Positions 62,787 to 64,000 of a stretch of 64,000 nt of DNA are shown in pieces (within the stretch, counting starts at the first letter, position 1; every line of letters starts with the position of its first letter). Source of the stretch: Bog-473 sp963791455 (GTDB lineage: Bacteria > Actinomycetota > Acidimicrobiia > Acidimicrobiales > RAAP-2). A program made the position numbers and the translations under genes. The notes beneath the pieces were generated by a model. It searched no databases, was not told where the DNA came from, and was given only the letters and a program-made list of their open reading frames with translations. The stretch lies in contig CAWBSM010000006.1 in the NCBI GenBank assembly GCA_963791455.1, forward strand, positions 178,716-242,715, read 5' to 3'.

Positions 62787-62906
62787 CCCGGCGCAGGCAT
62801 TGCCCCACACAGAGTCGGTGCCCTTGCTCCCGTGATCAAACTCTCGTTCGATTCTCTCCGGTTCGGGATTGGCAATCGCTGCGACGAGCCAATCGTCCTT
62901 GATCAC
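62721..62906 (-). CDS. Small membrane protein, 61 aa
   Basis: GTG 62906, 8 bases after the stop of the preceding gene. The product has a charged front (PEPERIEREFDHGSKGTD) and a C-terminal span (ACAGLLIAIVFDAVMAAVAYGL). The tight spacing supports an operon with the 117-residue gene. No family recognised. Confidence 0.45.
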   Translation of the reverse strand: MIKDDWLVAAIANPEPERIEREFDHGSKGTDSVWGNACAGLLIAIVFDAVMAAVAYGLVVQ

Positions 62907-62914
62907 CGGTTACG

Positions 62915-63268
62915 TCACCACCTGCTCACCATTGAAACTGGTCTCAGGTAGTCCTTCTGTGACCGTCGTTCTGTGACTGACCCGTCCTCATTCACCATCA
63001 CCAGCGCTCCCCCCTTGCCTTCGGTTCTCGATGGTGGATGACCGGTGTTGAAGCGGTCCCAAATGCACCAACGGAGCGCGCTGAATGGACCACGGTCGTC
63101 ACGAGTCCATCGGATCATCGTCTTCACCGACCAGGCGTGTTCGACAATCCGACGGGCCTCGTCTGGTATGGCATCACCGGTGTACTCGCCGCTCGGTGCG
63201 CTCCAAGGGCGCAAGTAACTGCTGCTCATGGTGTGCTCAGTGTTCTGGTCGGGCTTCGTAAGGTTCAC
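62915..63268 (-). CDS. Hypothetical protein, 117 aa
   Basis: A soluble protein with GEYTGDAIPDEARRIVEHAW, KTMIRWTRDDRGPFSALRWCIWDRF, a linker and GGALVMVNEDGSVTERRSQK. The GTG start at 63268 has an AGGAG site at good distance. No family is recognised. It may head an operon with the 61-residue membrane protein. Confidence 0.62.
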   Translation of the reverse strand: MNLTKPDQNTEHTMSSSYLRPWSAPSGEYTGDAIPDEARRIVEHAWSVKTMIRWTRDDRGPFSALRWCIWDRFNTGHPPSRTEGKGGALVMVNEDGSVTERRSQKDYLRPVSMVSRW

Positions 63269-63529
63269 GAGTCGGCTCCTGCAAGGCTCTTTGCGGGTGA
63301 TTCACCAGGCTGACGTGTTGCCAGCTCGATGTCCCGGTTGCGTGCGGCCGGGGCCAACCAGGGGCACCGAGCGCTGTAACTGTTTCCAGGGTAAACACCC
63401 AAAGATGATAAATCAAGTCGGATTTATAGATATTCTGTCCCGGCGCATTGGTTTGTGCTGGCGAGGCGCAGCGGCGCTCTGGCCTGGCGGACGCGGCTCG
63501 AGCCGGAGCCGGAGTGTCATCACTTGGCC

Positions 63530-63925
63530 CTACTTCGACCGGGCCTACGTGCCCCTCGACGGCCACGCTCGGCTTGCTCCCCGCCGGCCGTCGGGGCGCC
63601 CAGTTATTCACCAGCCCGGAGGTCATCCGCTGCGACGGACAAAGTTCTGGCCCCGCTGGGCGAAGGCATGCGAGAAGGCAGGAGTGGCATGCCTACACTC
63701 GCCGCGCCGCCCGGTCCCGGTGTCACGTGGGGCCGCGCTTATGGCGCAACGCTTCCCGAACTGATGCACCGGCTCCGCCACCGCACCCACACAGCAGCGT
63801 TGCGCTACCGGCACGACACGGACAAGCGCAACAAAGAGATCGCAGACCGTCTCGGGTTCCTCTTTCCTGCAGCGACGACCAGAGCTGAGCCGAGGCCAAG
63901 TCATCCTGACGCGAAGCAACGCTGA
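63530..63925 (+). pseudogene. Tyrosine integrase C-terminal remnant 3
   Basis: In successive frames: RAYVPLDGHARLAPR, GHPLRRTKFWPRWAKACEKA, then GATLPELMHRLRHRTHTAAL followed by RYRHDTDKRNKEIADRLG with the catalytic Tyr position. This follows integrase order, with a frameshift replacing the HxLRG box. The last copy of three in the right third of the window. Confidence 0.75.
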
Positions 63926-64000
63926 GGTAACGGCCGGAACCTTGGATCGACGATCCGGATCCACGTGGTCGCTCTACCTAGTCAAACGGAGTGTCGGGGG

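Overview
The window looks like high-GC actinobacterial chromosome, most likely from the class Acidimicrobiia. Four secreted proteins carry tandem GYWLV-SDGG-F-YGDA-FYGS repeats, a signature of that lineage. An F420-dependent luciferase-like oxidoreductase, a Ddn-type deazaflavin reductase and a mycothiol-dependent-type isomerase domain also point to actinobacteria. No ribosomal, tRNA or core replication genes were found, so this is an accessory, recombination-scarred region.

Layout. 0-7 kb: two GYWLV-repeat exoproteins flank a YceI-like protein and a GT87 mannosyltransferase. 7-16.6 kb: small redox and detoxification enzymes (LLM oxidoreductase, RibD/DHFR-like, DGPF/YCII, SDR plus SnoaL pair, TrpB2, TauD) mixed with a family of small helical proteins. 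16.7-24 kb: a GYWLV-GH16 glycosidase, more of the small family, an Ig-like pseudogene and unknown genes. 24-37 kb: mycothiol-type isomerase, a membrane-anchored pectate-lyase-like chimera, VOC proteins, a collagen-like protein, a membrane spermidine-synthase-like protein, an APH gene broken by an amber codon, and an aldo/keto reductase. 37-44 kb: a large orphan FtsX-type permease, membrane proteins and a P-loop kinase. 44-64 kb: an intact ISAzo13 transposase, IS481 debris, dispersed hairpin repeats, a STAS pseudogene with its intact relative 12 kb away, tyrosine and serine recombinase remnants, the fourth GYWLV protein, a DegT-type protein, an SGNH pseudogene and a few tiny membrane-protein genes.

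Most novel signal: five paralogues (about 120-136 aa) of a small helical protein family I do not recognise, all on the minus strand. Four share a 5' module of roughly 130-150 bp made of a promoter-like block and a GC-rich hairpin just before the start codon. A fifth copy of the module lies in front of the GH16 glycosidase gene. Two copies have perfect hairpins of different sequence, with one paired substitution that preserves the stem. This suggests a mobile or duplicated expression cassette controlled at the RNA level.

The other theme is decay: at least ten recognisable genes carry in-frame stops, frameshifts or truncations beside intact relatives. All calls are read by eye from sequence; no searches were run.
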